Shown here piece after piece: positions 21,476 through 32,504 of a stretch of DNA of 64,000 nucleotides. The stretch comes from Odontocerum albicorne. Its lineage: Eukaryota; Arthropoda; Insecta; Trichoptera; Odontoceridae. The notes beneath the pieces were generated by a model. The model was not told the origin of the DNA and ran no database searches. It saw only the letters and a list, made by a program, of their open reading frames with translations. Made by a program: the position numbers and the translations under genes. How positions within the stretch are numbered: the stretch's first letter is position 1; each line of letters begins with the position of its first letter. The stretch is from the NCBI GenBank assembly GCA_949825065.1, contig OX463842.1, forward strand, positions 50,075,011 through 50,139,010, read 5' to 3'.

Positions 21476-21803
21476 TCAAATAATGCTAAGTAATTACAAA
21501 AAAAAAACAATAATAAATACTTGACAAGTTATCTTATTAACAATTATTAACATTTCAGAACACCTTTAAACTAAACAAGATAGTAAAAAAGAAAAAAATC
21601 TCAAACCTTAATTTTTCTGATAAACATTATATGACATTGTAAGGAGGGTAAATATTTCAACTTGAATCTTAGAGTTTTGAAATGTAAATACATGAATGTT
21701 ATTAAAAACTAATTGTGTGTTCAAAAGTAATAAAAAAACACGTACAAAAAGCTTACATTTGTCAAGAATATTCAATGTTGTATAATGTTGTTATGGCAAT
21801 TAT

Positions 21804-21843
21804 CTACTGGCAATTATCTGTTATGCCAGATAATTGCCAGTAG
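21804..21843. repeat. Perfect 17-bp hairpin
   Basis: CTACTGGCAATTATCTG, loop TTATGC, CAGATAATTGCCAGTAG. It is too short to be a typical MITE and no target duplication was seen. Confidence 0.9.
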
Positions 21844-21903
21844 GAAGATTTGAATATATAATTTATGAAGCTGTAGATGTTAGTCTATCCTTATACATAT
21901 TAG

Positions 21904-22111
21904 TTGTTAACATAAGTTGTGTCCGTTTTTTTTCCAAATTTAAAAATGAGCACCAAAAGTAAAACAAAATTGCAAAGGTTATACTTCATTCGAAAGAAAA
22001 TTTTCTGCTCTACAAAATATTCTTTCGAATGACGTATAACATTTACCATTTTGTTTTACTTTTGATGCTCATTTTTTAATTGGGAAAAAAACGGACACAA
22101 CTTATGTTAAC
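21904..22111. mobile_element. Foldback element of about 208 bp
   Basis: The ends TGTTAACATAAGTTGTGTCC and GGACACAACTTATGTTAACA are inverted copies. Inner arms also pair (GAGCACCAAAAGTAAAACAA with TTGTTTTACTTTTGATGCTC, and TTCATTCGAAAGAA with TTCTTTCGAATGA), so the whole unit can fold. It abuts the mariner fragment at 22141. No clear target duplication. Confidence 0.8.
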
Positions 22112-22140
22112 ACCCAATAGATGCCCCAAATAGGACACCT

Positions 22141-22276
22141 TTCTTCTTGAAGGGGATCTTTATGAATAATATAGTTTAAGCGGTCATCATCGATGCCCAC
22201 TGGTCGTCCGGAACGCTCCATGTCTTTCAGGTCGAAATTACCGTCTTTGAAACGCAAAAACCATCGACGAGCTGTA
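22141..22276 (-). pseudogene. Mariner transposase N-terminal fragment
   Basis: The minus strand is open for 45 codons and reads ARRWFLRFKDGNFDLKDMER, SGRPVGIDDDRL, then a segment ending HKDPLQEE. This is the end of the first helix-turn-helix and the linker of a mariner transposase; compare VRFWFQRFRSGNFDLRNKPR in the intact element at 47476-48516. No catalytic part, start codon or terminal repeats remain. It differs from the intact mariner family, so it represents a separate lineage. Confidence 0.8.
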
Positions 22277-22279
22277 TTA

Positions 22280-22445
22280 ATTAAATGAAATTCTGAAAGG
22301 AGGAAACGTAAAAGTCAAAGAATTCGTAGATGTTGTACAATAAGATGGATGACGAAGAGGCTGAGGATGTGTGTCGAGTAAGGAAAGTATATCGAGCTGT
22401 CCTCTCTGCCTACCCTAACACGAAAATGGTGTGATTGTGTGTACG
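22280..22445 (+). mobile_element. LINE-D 3' end fragment
   Basis: GAAATTCTGAAAGGAGGAAA (EILKGGN) followed by CCTACCCTAACACG and AAAATGGTGTGATTG, the decayed LINE-D terminus (GKWRDG region). Confidence 0.65.
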
Positions 22446-22804
22446 TATTAATAATTGCAAAAAAATCCACATTCTGCGTTCTAGGAGCTGGAATTAGGTA
22501 AGTTTCCTTTTTGGAATTAATTTTATTTTTTTATTTCAGGATGTGCAGAAATCAGAAGAATATTAATATGGGGAATGTGGCAGTAAATAGCGCTTCAATT
22601 AAACAATTCAAATATCGATCAAAATTATCTCCATATTTTGTTTGCATGACCGCCTTTTAATTATCATCTAATTGGTTGTAAGAAATTTTTAAATAGTATA
22701 ATTATAACCATTTATAGGTATCCGTATTCCTACCAAATTTTATTAGAAATAATACTTGTCTGAGATGCATTTTTAATGTGTTAGTTTCAAATCAGCAACC
22801 TTAA
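22446..22804. other. No recognisable gene
   Basis: AT-rich sequence without noticeable signal. Confidence 0.4.
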
Positions 22805-22900
22805 TTATTGAATGCTGCGTTTCGAGGTATTAAAGTCTGGCGCTCTGTATTTTACACCTACCACGACAGGAAAATGGCGTGATGGAACGTATAAACTAGT
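22805..22900 (+). mobile_element. LINE-D terminal codons
   Basis: Reads VLKSGALYFTPTTTGKWRDG, the best-preserved LINE-D C-terminus here. Compare FGALLFLPSPAGKWRDE at about 33252. The open frame on the opposite strand is a shadow. Confidence 0.75.
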
Positions 22901-22980
22901 TTTTTTGTTGGTGGTCGGAATTCCATCTAAGGAACAGATTGACATTACATTTTTTCTTAATATCTCGCACACTTTGAATC

Positions 22981-23105
22981 TTGAGACCATTTTTTAGACC
23001 TGATTTTTTTTGCTCGCCTTCTACTCACATTTGCATTCTTTTTATCTTTCTTCTTCATTCGTTCCACATGCCCAAACAATCTCAAAGATATATTTTTCGT
23101 CTTAC
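22981..23105 (-). mobile_element. LINE-D FGHVERM-region fragment
   Basis: The plus strand has CATTCGTTCCACATGCCCAA, the reverse complement of the LINE-D segment coding FGHVERM (compare TTTGGACATGTGGAGAAAAT at 14851). Confidence 0.6.
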
Positions 23106-23127
23106 TTTTTATGTTCGAGTTATCTTA

Positions 23128-23279
23128 TGTGACGAGCAGCTACAGCTCGGACTTGTTGTATTATATATGTATGTTTGTAAGTTAATTTCACGGGTGTAAG
23201 TCAGCTGTTAGAACAGGTAATAAACCTAAAGATACAGCGAGGTAATAAGCCTTGTAAACATTTCAATTCAATAAATATA
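23128..23279 (+). mobile_element. Candidate 5' LTR with primer-binding site
   Basis: TGTGACGAGCAGC at 23128 starts like the solo LTRs of this window (TGTGACGG). The 152-bp stretch ends in an AATAAATATAT run and is followed at once by TGGTGTCAAAACCGGGAC, which resembles the TGG-initial tRNA primer-binding sites of insect gypsy-type elements. No second LTR or gag-pol was found, so this is tentative. Confidence 0.35.
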
Positions 23280-23280
23280 T

Positions 23281-23738
23281 TGGTGTCAAAACCGGGACGT
23301 GTAACATAGTTTATTTGTAGTCATTGTAACGTACAGCGTAACGTAACAAAGGCGGGACGTGTAACTAAGTTTATTTGTACTCATTGTAACGTACAGTGTA
23401 ACGTAACAAAGCCGGGACGTGTAACTAAGTGTATTTGTACTCATTGTAACGTACAATGTAACGTAACAAAGCCTGGACGTGTAACTAAGTTTATCTGTAC
23501 TCATTGTAACGTACAGTGTAACGTAACAAAGCCGGGATGTGTAGCTAAGTTTATTTGTACTCATTGTAAGATACAGTGTAACGCAACAAAGCCGGGACGT
23601 GTAACTAAGTATATTTGTACTCATTGTAACGTACAGTGTAACGTAACAAAGCCGGGACGTGTAACTAAGTATATTTGTACTCATTGTAACGTACAGTGTA
23701 ACGTAAAAAAGCCGGGACGTGTAACTAAGTTGTATTGT
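23281..23738. repeat. 60-bp tandem array, about 7.5 copies
   Basis: The exact period is 60 bp, each unit containing GCCGGGACGTGTAACTAAGT, TTGTACTCATTGTAACGTAC and AGTGTAACGTAACAAA. The first unit overlaps the candidate primer-binding site, so the array may be an amplified retrotransposon leader. A 175-aa minus-strand frame (23286-23813) is a by-product of the period being 20 codons. Confidence 0.95.
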
Positions 23739-23739
23739 T

Positions 23740-24494
23740 CTGTTTTGAAATTCATCTGTTTTTTTTTTTAGATAACTAACTCCACAAAAGTTGGGAATCG
23801 ATGTTACGATCACATTACCTCTCTTGCCTGTATTGTCCTGCTATTTCCTCTATTTTCTCCTTCAATATGTCGCATCTAGTAGCAACTCCCATATAATGGA
23901 GTGTTCTATTTTTGAAGTGAGTATAGGCAGGGAGAGAGTAAGGAATTGAACCGTTTCACGATGACATTTGAATATACAAATTGATTGCTCGCCACCAAAT
24001 CAATGTAGCCAATTCAACTCCGCGCCAATCCTCGCCCCAATCGCTCCACCTTTTCCGTGTCGACCTGTCTTCCTCATCAGCATCAGTCAACCCTCGATTC
24101 CAGCTCTTGACTCGGCACCTGTTTTCTGATTTCTGCTCTCTACCCTTGTGCCTTTCCCGCTATGACATTTGATACCCCTGCACAAAATTCATTGAATTAA
24201 TGATTACGGACGCCAAAAATTAAGACAATACAGAACCAACTAAGGAGCTAATTGTGTATTAAAATATATAAGAATAAGTTAGAGAATTTTTATTTTTATT
24301 ATTCAACTTAATCAGACCGGTGATTCAAATATTTAAGAACGTGACCGGGAGTCAAAATTGTCTTCGGCCCCAATAATCGAGCAGGAGTACGTAAGGAATC
24401 TGTTCGTAATACTACCGCAAGTGAAGGGACCCCAACTGTCGTACATATCTAGTGCGTGTGGAATATTGATAACAGACTGCCACCCTTTTTTTTT
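23740..24494. other. No recognisable gene
   Basis: Includes a GC-richer, pyrimidine-rich stretch at 24010-24170 with an open frame (23981-24172) that I do not recognise. Remainder AT-rich. Confidence 0.4.
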
Positions 24495-24560
24495 TCAGGT
24501 ACCTTTAGAAATTTGACGGAAGTCAAGTGTCTTACCAACTAGACCATGGAGGTGGCCTAA
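24495..24560 (-). mobile_element. SINE head fragment
   Basis: On the minus strand CCATGGTCTAGTTGGTAAGA followed by CACTTGACTTCCG matches the A-box half of the main SINE head. The B box and tail are absent. Confidence 0.6.
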
Positions 24561-24624
24561 GTAACATGTAAATATGAAATATTTAAATATTTTTATATGG
24601 ATGATGCCCCGATGAATGCTACGG

Positions 24625-24965
24625 ATACCCTGGATGTATATGGTCAGCAGCACAAGGGTTCTTCAAAGAGCCAAAGTTGATCGAGAGTTGCTGACTAATA
24701 TTAAAATCCTAAAGGTGTCCTACTTGGGTCATGTACTGAGATGAGCAAACTATTATACAAATTACTGCATCTGATCATCCAAGGCAAAATAGAGGGTCGA
24801 AAAGGTGTTGGCAGGAGGCACATCTCCTGGCTCCGCAATATACGTTATTGTACTGGTATAAGGAGCGTTGGGGATCATTTTTGGGCTGCCGGGGACAAAG
24901 ATGCCTACTCTCAGGTGATAGTCAACGTTGGGGTGACCTGACACGACACTGGTAAGAAGAAGAAT
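24625..24965 (+). mobile_element. LINE-C 3' fragment
   Basis: The most extended LINE-C copy. It reads ATDTLDVYGQQHKGSSKSQS-type out-of-frame sequence, then RAKVDRELLTNIKILKVSYL, GHVL, and after a small frameshift LLYKLLHLIIQGKIEGRKGV and SWLRNIRYCTGIRSV. It ends GGTAAGAAGAAGAATATGG near 24965. The frameshift at about 24740 disables it. Confidence 0.85.
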
Positions 24966-26469
24966 ATGGAGTTTCTTGAAGCCGAAACCATTGACAAAAA
25001 AATGCTAATTACTAAATGACGTGACCATTAACATACATGTTATGTAGAAAAAATAATTTTAAATAATCTTTTTCTCGTACTTTTCCCTTTTTCATGGTCC
25101 ATCATTTCCTCACTTTCTGTGATATTTTTACATTTATCAGATCTATCTGACGAAACCATCTCAAGATTATTTACTTAATTAATCCAATTTCACTGAAAAG
25201 TTCAAAAATTGTTATTTGTTACAAAAATATAAAAATCAATAAAAATTGTCGTCTAAACCTATTTACGAGTATATGACTTTCAGGAGAGTATAAATTGGTC
25301 TATCAAGTGTACATTCTGATTTATCATACTATGCAGTGTAACGATTTATGTGTTAAAGGAATATTTTGACGTCTACGTTAGAACAATTAATGTCGTTGTG
25401 TGGTCCTGAAGCGAGTTTTTAAATATATTAATAGCACAAGCTAAAGGCAATTATTTTAAAAACAAACTGTTTTACACAGTACCAATAAATATTATCAAAC
25501 GTTAATAGTTATTCCGTGCAATTATAATTTTTAAACCAACCTTAAAAATGGACGCTTAAATAAGTTTTTTGTTTTTTTTTTAATAAATAATATTGAAATA
25601 TGAGTTAATTTAAATCTATCAATGTTACGACATGCAGTCTAAATGATATTGAAGGACGTGGAGTGCTTGGCTGTAGACCAATCTGGATGGAAGCATTTTG
25701 TGCTATCTATATTCTTGATGGAACGAATATTGCTTTATTTATTTGAGAAATTATGCAGCTTTCTTAATACCAAGAAAATATGAATAGAAATATAATAATA
25801 CCAAAAAAATATGGATACAAATATTAAATAAAAGTCAGAAAGATAATTTTTACAACAGTTTTAACAAGTTTAAGGAGTGTGGGAAAAGGAATGGGAGGAT
25901 TCAGTAAATGAATAAGTAACAAGTATACCTAGGCGTTGTTGTCTTTGAAATGGTGATGATGTTAACTATAATATTCGAACTGAAAAATAAATTTTGAGTT
26001 TAATTTTAAATTCATTTACGTAAGGCGTTCTTGAAACGGATTAATTATTTTATAAGAAGAGGTGATAGCGAATACAAGTATGGTTTAATTTACAACATGC
26101 TCCTTTGTAATAATACCTGTGAGTCATTCAATAATCTCTCTTCAAAGGCATAAACAATTTTGAAGTTAATTAAATCTCAGTTACACCTTAACACACGGCA
26201 TAAAATATGAATTTTCATCAAAATATCACATATTAAATCTCCTTCAAAAGATCCTTTCTTTGCAATGAAGAAGTCCTGAAAGCGAGCTTTCTTTGAAGCT
26301 CTATTTAGAACGAATACGAAATGATATCAGGTCCGACTTTAGTGAAACGGCAACACTCTGACATCTCAATATATTACTTATTTAAATGATCGAATTAAAT
26401 TAATTTTTTATTAAAATATTATGATTAATGATTTTTTATACTTGTTTATCATAATCCTAAAATAATTCA
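24966..26469. other. No recognisable gene
   Basis: 1.5 kb of AT-rich sequence without recognised coding, RNA or repeat signals, apart from one TACGAGTA octamer at 25264. Confidence 0.45.
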
Positions 26470-26605
26470 TTATGTTCTTTGCTGTCATGTCATTAGGCTT
26501 TTCGTTGACATTTGCAGTTTACATGTGTTTTGTTGATATTTTTTCCTTTATTCGTTGTACTTGCCCAAACCATCTCAGAGTGTTATATTGCCCCAGCTTT
26601 GGGAT
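26470..26605 (-). mobile_element. LINE-D fragment
   Basis: On the minus strand CTCTGAGATGGTTTGGGCAA followed by GTACAACGAATAAAGG reads LRWFGQVQRIK, the FGHVERM segment of LINE-D. Confidence 0.6.
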
Positions 26606-28599
26606 GTTTCAATGTAATCGTGTCAATAAATATTTTTTTAATGAGAGCTATCAAAGCTCACTAGAGGTTTCAACTTTGATGTTTTGCATTCTTTATGTGT
26701 GTTTATATGAAAAATTTAAAAGTGTAAGTCAATTTACTCAACAAACTGAGTAAGACGGCTTATATAGACCGTTTATCAGGTGTAGAATTGAATTATGTAA
26801 TCATTGGAATACATTTTAAAAAGGCAACATACATTTTTTAAAGATTTTTTTTTGTATCTTACAATGTATTTGCATATTGTTTAATTTGAGGGCCACATAT
26901 CACCTTGTGAAGCATCTGGCTCGCATAAAATGAATAAACACGACAAATACCTTGTGCCGTATTTAAGTCTATATCCGAGCATATTAGGTGCGTAACGGGC
27001 CCCCAATTAGAAATTAATTGACAATTTGCCAACGCGCCCTATTATGTGGAGGCGCATTTCACTTCAATTTTACAGCGGACCCTCTATGGGGGCAATATCT
27101 GGCAGTTTTTTTTTAATAACGAATGTGTTATATAAAGGTATTTGGTTTAATAAATGCATATTCCTTTTTATTTAACTTACGAGTATATATGAAGGAAAAC
27201 TTAACCAGACCGAATCAAACGCTTTTTTAAGGACCAAGCTGGAATGACTTGATCACACTACTGTATATTCGAGCCACTCATAATAAAGTGACCACTTTCA
27301 GCAAACAAAAAATTGTACAATTTTATTAAAACACCAAAAAGCTGGGCATATTAACATCAAACCCAATATATCTTAACGTTATAAAAATATAAACTTGATT
27401 TTCCCGGTGCCACGGCCTAACAAATATTAAGTTTACAAAATCACCTTTCATATACCTTTTGAATGATCACTTTACAATACCTACTTTTTATTAATTTCAA
27501 TTACAAAGTAATTTTATTACACACTCCAAATAGGTATAATAATTATAACATTGATTCTTTGAAGAAAATTATATATTTAAAGAAGAACATACTTTAATAT
27601 AGATCTGCTTCTTATTATGTCAAAAGCTGTATATTATTCTCGCTCAGAACTCAGCTCCCTAGAAAGCACAGGACGTTCTACGAATCAAGTTCTCTTCGAT
27701 TCAAGACAACGTGTTCGACGGCCACTACATCAAGTGTCACATGGACTGCTTCTCGTTACAGATACAGAGAGCACATCCATAACTTAAAATTCCTCATTAT
27801 GATGTGTACTCCTTGATTTTCCCAATTCCTGTACGAAACTTATTAACTATTTCCAGGATTTTCAACGCAATTCAGAGCCAAGTGGTTATTCTTCTACAAG
27901 GATAATCCACCTGCTTGGGTCAGATGCTCATTTCTACTTGTTATAAAGATACTCGTATACTGTATAAAACAAAAGTGTAATGAAAAATAAATTAAGTAAA
28001 TTATGAGATATTTATTGTTTTTAAAATACAAAAAAAATTCATTATTACTGGTAACAGAAAAATAAAACAGTACTGAAAACAAAGTCGTTGAAAAGTAACT
28101 AATGAGTTACATGGTGAAACGAAGGCTCTATATCATCATATACTACCAGACAGCGAGTGATTCGGTTAAGCCGGGCAATAACGACATTATTCGGCGCTAC
28201 ATATTCTCATTTCCCTGAACCCCGAACACTCTCGTACCCGCCCTGCACCCGCCCTGCGCCCGACTTCCAACAAACTGTTTGCCATAGTAATTGACTATTA
28301 AAAAGGGGAAATGTGCCCAAATTGCCAATACAAGCCAATCTAAGTGGATAAATGACTATGATACGTTTTGAATATAAAGCCTAATGATGCGGAAGCCGGA
28401 AACAGATTGCATAGGTGAAGGAGTAAAGCGGAAGTCAAACAATGTTTTGATATTCATAGATACTTTGGACCTTGTTAAATAGATACGAGAAACCTTTGTG
28501 ATGTGAATATTTCGAAATCTTACCCGAAGACTAATGTGGTAAATTCAGTTTGGTGAAAAAATACTTGAATCTTGTCTTCATTTTTAATCGGGAAGATAG
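26606..28599. other. No recognisable gene
   Basis: Mostly AT-rich. GC-richer patches at 26985-27100, 27640-27780 and 28190-28275 (with CCCGCCCTGCACCCGCCCTG) are unassigned; any could be decayed exons or conserved non-coding DNA. Octamers TACGAGTA at 27178 and TACTCGTA at 27950. Confidence 0.4.
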
Positions 28600-28765
28600 T
28601 TTGTTCACTCGTTAGTATTATCATCAAGTGATGGATAGCTTGTTCGGAGTTTCGGTCCGATGGTAGGACACCTTACTCCTTCATCGGATAAGTTCTGACT
28701 GTTAAGATATTTATTGGAAATTTTTGGATCTTTTTGGGAATCGGGAAAGGATAGGTTTGTGGTAA
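28600..28765 (+). mobile_element. tRNA-like headed repeat, copy 1
   Basis: TTCGGTCCGATGGTAGGACA followed by CTCCTTCATCGGATAAG is shared, in reverse, with 53350-53505 and continues to a GGAAATTTTTGGATC and ATCGGGAAAGG block in both. The first part resembles a tRNA D-arm/A box (TGGTAGGACAC). Both copies border tandem arrays. Confidence 0.55.
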
Positions 28766-28784
28766 TTGTTTTGATTTTATGAAT

Positions 28785-29742
28785 GGTTAAGACATGGTAT
28801 GAATTACTTGTGGTTGTATATCTCTTATAAAGTCTTAATCTCTGATGTGTGGTATAGATTGTCTGGTCAGGAGTTTTATCTATTCATTCCTAGACGTTTG
28901 GTTTGTTCACTCGTTAGTAGGAGTAGTTAAGACATTGTATGAATTACTCGTAGTTGTATATCTCTTGTAAAGCCTTAATCTCTGATGAATGGTATAGATT
29001 GTCTGGTCAGGTGTTTCATCTAATCATTCCTCGACGTTTAGTTTGTTCACTCGTTAGTAGGAGTAAGTAAGACATGATATGACTTGCTCGTGGTTGTATA
29101 TCTTTTGTAAAGTCTTAATCTCTGGTGTGTGGTATAGATTGTCTGGTCAGGTGTTTCAGCTATTTATTCCTAGACGTTTAGTTTGTTCACTCGTTAGTAG
29201 GAGTAATTAAGACATGATATGACTTACTTGTGGTTGTATATCTTTTGTAAAGTCTTAATCTCTGGTGTGTGGTATAGATTGTCTGGTCAGGTGTTTCATC
29301 TATTCATTCCTAGACGTTTAGTTTGTTCACTCGTTAGTAGTAGTTAAGACATGGTATGACTTACTCCTGGTTGTATATCTCTTGTAAAGCCTTAATCTCT
29401 GATGTGGGGTATAGATTGTCTGGTCAGGTGTTTCATCTAATCATTCCTCGACGTTTAGTTTATTCACTCGTTAGTAGGAGTAATTAAGACATGATATGAC
29501 TTACTTGTGGTTGTATATCTTTTGTAAAGTCTTAATCTCTGGTGTGTGGTATAGATTGTCTGGTCAGGTGTTTCATCTATTCATTCCTAGACGTTTAGTT
29601 TGTTCACTCGTTAGAAGGAGTAGTTAAGACATGGTATGACTTACTCGTGGTTGTATATCTATTGTAAAGCCTTAACCTCTGATGTGGGGTATAGATTGTC
29701 TGGTCAGGTGCTTTGTCTATTCATTCCTAGACGTTGAGTCTT
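28785..29742. repeat. 140-bp tandem array, about 6.8 copies
   Basis: Full units start GTTTGTTCACTCGTTAGTAG at 28901, 29041, 29181, 29321, 29458 and 29598 (period 140, once 137); a partial unit precedes from 28785. Each contains TATAGATTGTCTGGTCAGGT and ATTCCTAGACGTTTA or the variant ATTCCTCGACGTTTA, which alternate partly and suggest a two-unit order. The unit's start GTTTGTTCACTCGTTAGTA also occurs once at 28599, next to the tRNA-like repeat. Confidence 0.93.
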
Positions 29743-30404
29743 TGAAAATCCTAGACGATATAGGTATAGGGTGGTCTAATAGCAACTGAAATTTTAAATT
29801 GCGCGCCATTTCGAAACTTACAACCGTCATATTTAACAATGATCATTAAATAAATTATTTAGCGCTTCACAGTAGCCAAATGCAAACAAATCTCACAATT
29901 TTATTATCAAAATAACCGGAAACTTACAAATGCGCTTCGAAAGATTCGTGCTGTTTTTCCTCCTGATAAAATGTCAAATTTGTTACAGTTAAAAATTTTA
30001 TGAAAAAAATCGATAAACAAGCGTCGATAGCTCGTTCAATAGAAAATTTTGGTTCTTCTGAATATAGATTGGTTATATCATAAAGACTTGTCACAACTAA
30101 TTTTACAAATTCAATTCGTCTTCAGATATCTAATTCATACGTCTTCAAATCTCTAATTCATATGCCATATATTTATTTTAACATTCTCTCCACTTTCTCA
30201 TTATTTAAACCATAAGTACGATACTATAAGCAATATGCTGGTATTGGTTTATTATATGCAAGCTGTCGCACATTAGCAAGCACACAGTCTTGATAGCTCC
30301 AAAGGTCCGTTAGCAAAGAAATCAAAATTCAATGACAATCGACAGGTTTTCAGGACAATCGTTCACTAGGCAAAGCTATTTTAAAAGCGCTTTTTTTACA
30401 TATT
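29743..30404. other. No recognisable gene
   Basis: AT-rich sequence with no noticeable feature. Confidence 0.4.
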
Positions 30405-30725
30405 TTTCTTCTTCCCAGTATCATGTCAGGTCCCCTCAACATTGAATAACACTTGAGAGTAGGCATCTTGGTCCCCGGCAGCTCGAAAAAGATACCCAAC
30501 GCTCCTTATACCAGTCCAATCACGTATATTGCGAAACCAGAAGATTTGCCTTCTGCCAACACCTCTTCAGCCTTCTATTTTGCCTTGGATGATCAGGTGC
30601 AGTAATTTGTACTGTGCTGCTCTAAGTACATGACCCAAATAGGACACCTTTTGAATTTTAATATTAGTCAGCGACTCTCTATCAACTTTGACTCTTTGAA
30701 GAACCCTTGTGTTGCTGACAATATT
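30405..30725 (-). mobile_element. LINE-C 3' fragment
   Basis: The reverse complement shows GGGTTCTTCAAAGAGTCAAA, GTGTCCTATTTGGGTCATGT and AAGGCAAAATAGAAGGCTGA, matching 24625-24965. The 3' tail (TTCTTCTTCCCAG on the plus strand) is at 30409. Confidence 0.85.
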
Positions 30726-31429
30726 TTTTTACATAAATTTCGATTTTCAAAGGTTTATGACTAAAACCACGAATTGAGTCCGTTAGTAATCGAACCAGGG
30801 GCAATCCCTTGTCTGCTTAATAGCGCTCTAAAAAAATAGGATAAGCAGCATATAAGCTACAGAAAAACACAAATTTGAATGTTAAACGTTCTAATAATAA
30901 ATTAAACGCTAAAAGCAATTAATAAATAATATATAACAGAATTCAGATGGACGCATCTTAAAAAATAAAATTATTCTAAATTTTATTTTCGTTTTTTGTA
31001 TATTAAAAAGTTAGGAAACACGACGTGTTTGTAATAAACTTTACCGCAGTAGTTTTGAATTGAGTAAAAGTATACAAAAAAGAGAATATTCGGCAGACAC
31101 GTTTTGTGGAACGACATGGGTCGTACCCAAGAGAATCGAGAACTGTATATGGGTCAGGAAAGGGCGATTTTGAATTGTCCATACATTGTGGATTGTCTGA
31201 AAAAGATCAAAGTTTGGCAAACAAATTTAATAAACATATGTGACTTCATATGAATAAATTTTCCAAAATCATCAATCAACTGAAAAGTTGTTGTAATTTG
31301 TTTTATCAAACTAAAAAGTGTTTTATCAATGTTATATGAATACATTTATAATAAATTTACTATATTATTTAAAAAAAAAAACGTATTTTTTTTGTTATAT
31401 TACTAATGAAACATTGTTTTCTATTATAC
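30726..31429. other. No recognisable gene
   Basis: AT-rich. A B-box-like GGTTCGATTACTAAC on the minus strand near 30790 could be a SINE head remnant. Nothing else. Confidence 0.35.
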
Positions 31430-31925
31430 TGTTTTATTTTTGAGACGATAGTTCACAATTGTACTTTGGTGACAACTTTGATGTATGGGAGTGAAACGTG
31501 GACGTTGAAAAATACAGAATAGTCGAATGGATGCTGTAAAAATGCGTGCATTGAGAAGAATACGTTGAATGACAATGTATGAAAAAATATGGGATGAAAG
31601 GATTAGGGGTAACAGGGAACTCAAGGCTGTTAAGTAAGATGAAGAAGACGACGCTGAGATGGTTTGGACATGTGGAATAAATTAATGAAAAAATACTTAA
31701 AAAAACATATATATGGTGTCAATGTAAATGGGAGGCATGTAAAAGGAAGACCAAGGAAAGTATATTTGGATCAAGTCATTGATGTTCTGACTGAAGAAAA
31801 TGTTGAAATTCAGAGAAATCGTAAAAGTTGTATGCGAAGGTGTTTAGATATAGAAGAAGTTAAGATGTGTAAAAGTCTGTCGCTTTGTCCTTTTTGACTA
31901 TCCCGACATGGAAATGGTGTGATGG
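31430..31925 (+). mobile_element. LINE-D C-terminal half
   Basis: The 77-aa frame 31664-31897 reads GRHVKGRPRKVYLDQVIDVL, then EIQRNRKSCMRRCLDIEEVK, the LINE-D C-terminal signature. Upstream, frame-shifted sequence gives LTTLMYGSETWT-like (31480) and TLRWFGHVE-like (31650) motifs. The end AAATGGTGTGATGGT lies at 31911. Confidence 0.82.
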
Positions 31926-31927
31926 TA

Positions 31928-32147
31928 CAGTACCCGGTGGTAAGTAATACACATCGAGCTTAAGAAAGAGACTGTCGGCCTTAATCGGCTAACTTTGGCT
32001 TTATAGAGCGTCGTCTCTGTCGTGCGATGCGTATATAGTCCGGTATCTACAATGACAGAGACGACGCTCTACAAAGCCGAAGTTAGCCGATTATGGCGTA
32101 CAGTCTCTTTCTTAAGCCCGATGTGTATTACTTACCGCCGGGTACTA
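31928..32147. mobile_element. CAGTACCCGG-type MITE, 220 bp, long palindrome
   Basis: Begins CAGTACCCGG and ends CCGGGTACTA next to TA (31926-31927 and 32148-32149). The arms pair over most of the length: TAAGTAATACACATCG, TTAAGAAAGAGACTGT and AGAGCGTCGTCTCTGTC each recur inverted. It shares the right-arm sequence with the 89-bp element at 4672-4760. Confidence 0.88.
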
Positions 32148-32149
32148 TA

Positions 32150-32504
32150 CGTATGTATTAATGAGACATTAAGATCTATTACAGTGTCTAATTTATTACT
32201 TTTTTCTAAGAAACGATGAATAAAAATACTACAATAAAAACGAAGTATTTTATTCTGATTACTGTTTTTGAAAATGGTATTAAGTTTGCTTTATATTTTA
32301 GTATTAACTTTTATATTATTTTATATGTACTGCACGTGAAAAGGCTACAACACTCGCACACGTACCGAGTACGTGTGTATTATTACCAGACGACCAGTAA
32401 GATTTTTAACTTCTACCCGGGGTTTTAGGGTTCCATTCCTGACGGTTCCCAAACAAAATGATCTCAGTCTTGTAAAATAATTAGCAAACACTATCCAAGA
32501 AACA
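32150..32504. other. No recognisable gene
   Basis: AT-rich, with overlapping small frames on both strands and no recognised family. Confidence 0.4.

Noticed and set aside
23286..23813. 175-aa open frame with a 20-residue repeat
   Set aside because: By-product of the 60-bp array; no start context, signal or family resemblance.
28785..29742. Regularly repeated sequence, possible CRISPR array
   Set aside because: Continuous head-to-tail units without unique spacers, in eukaryotic DNA, with no cas genes.
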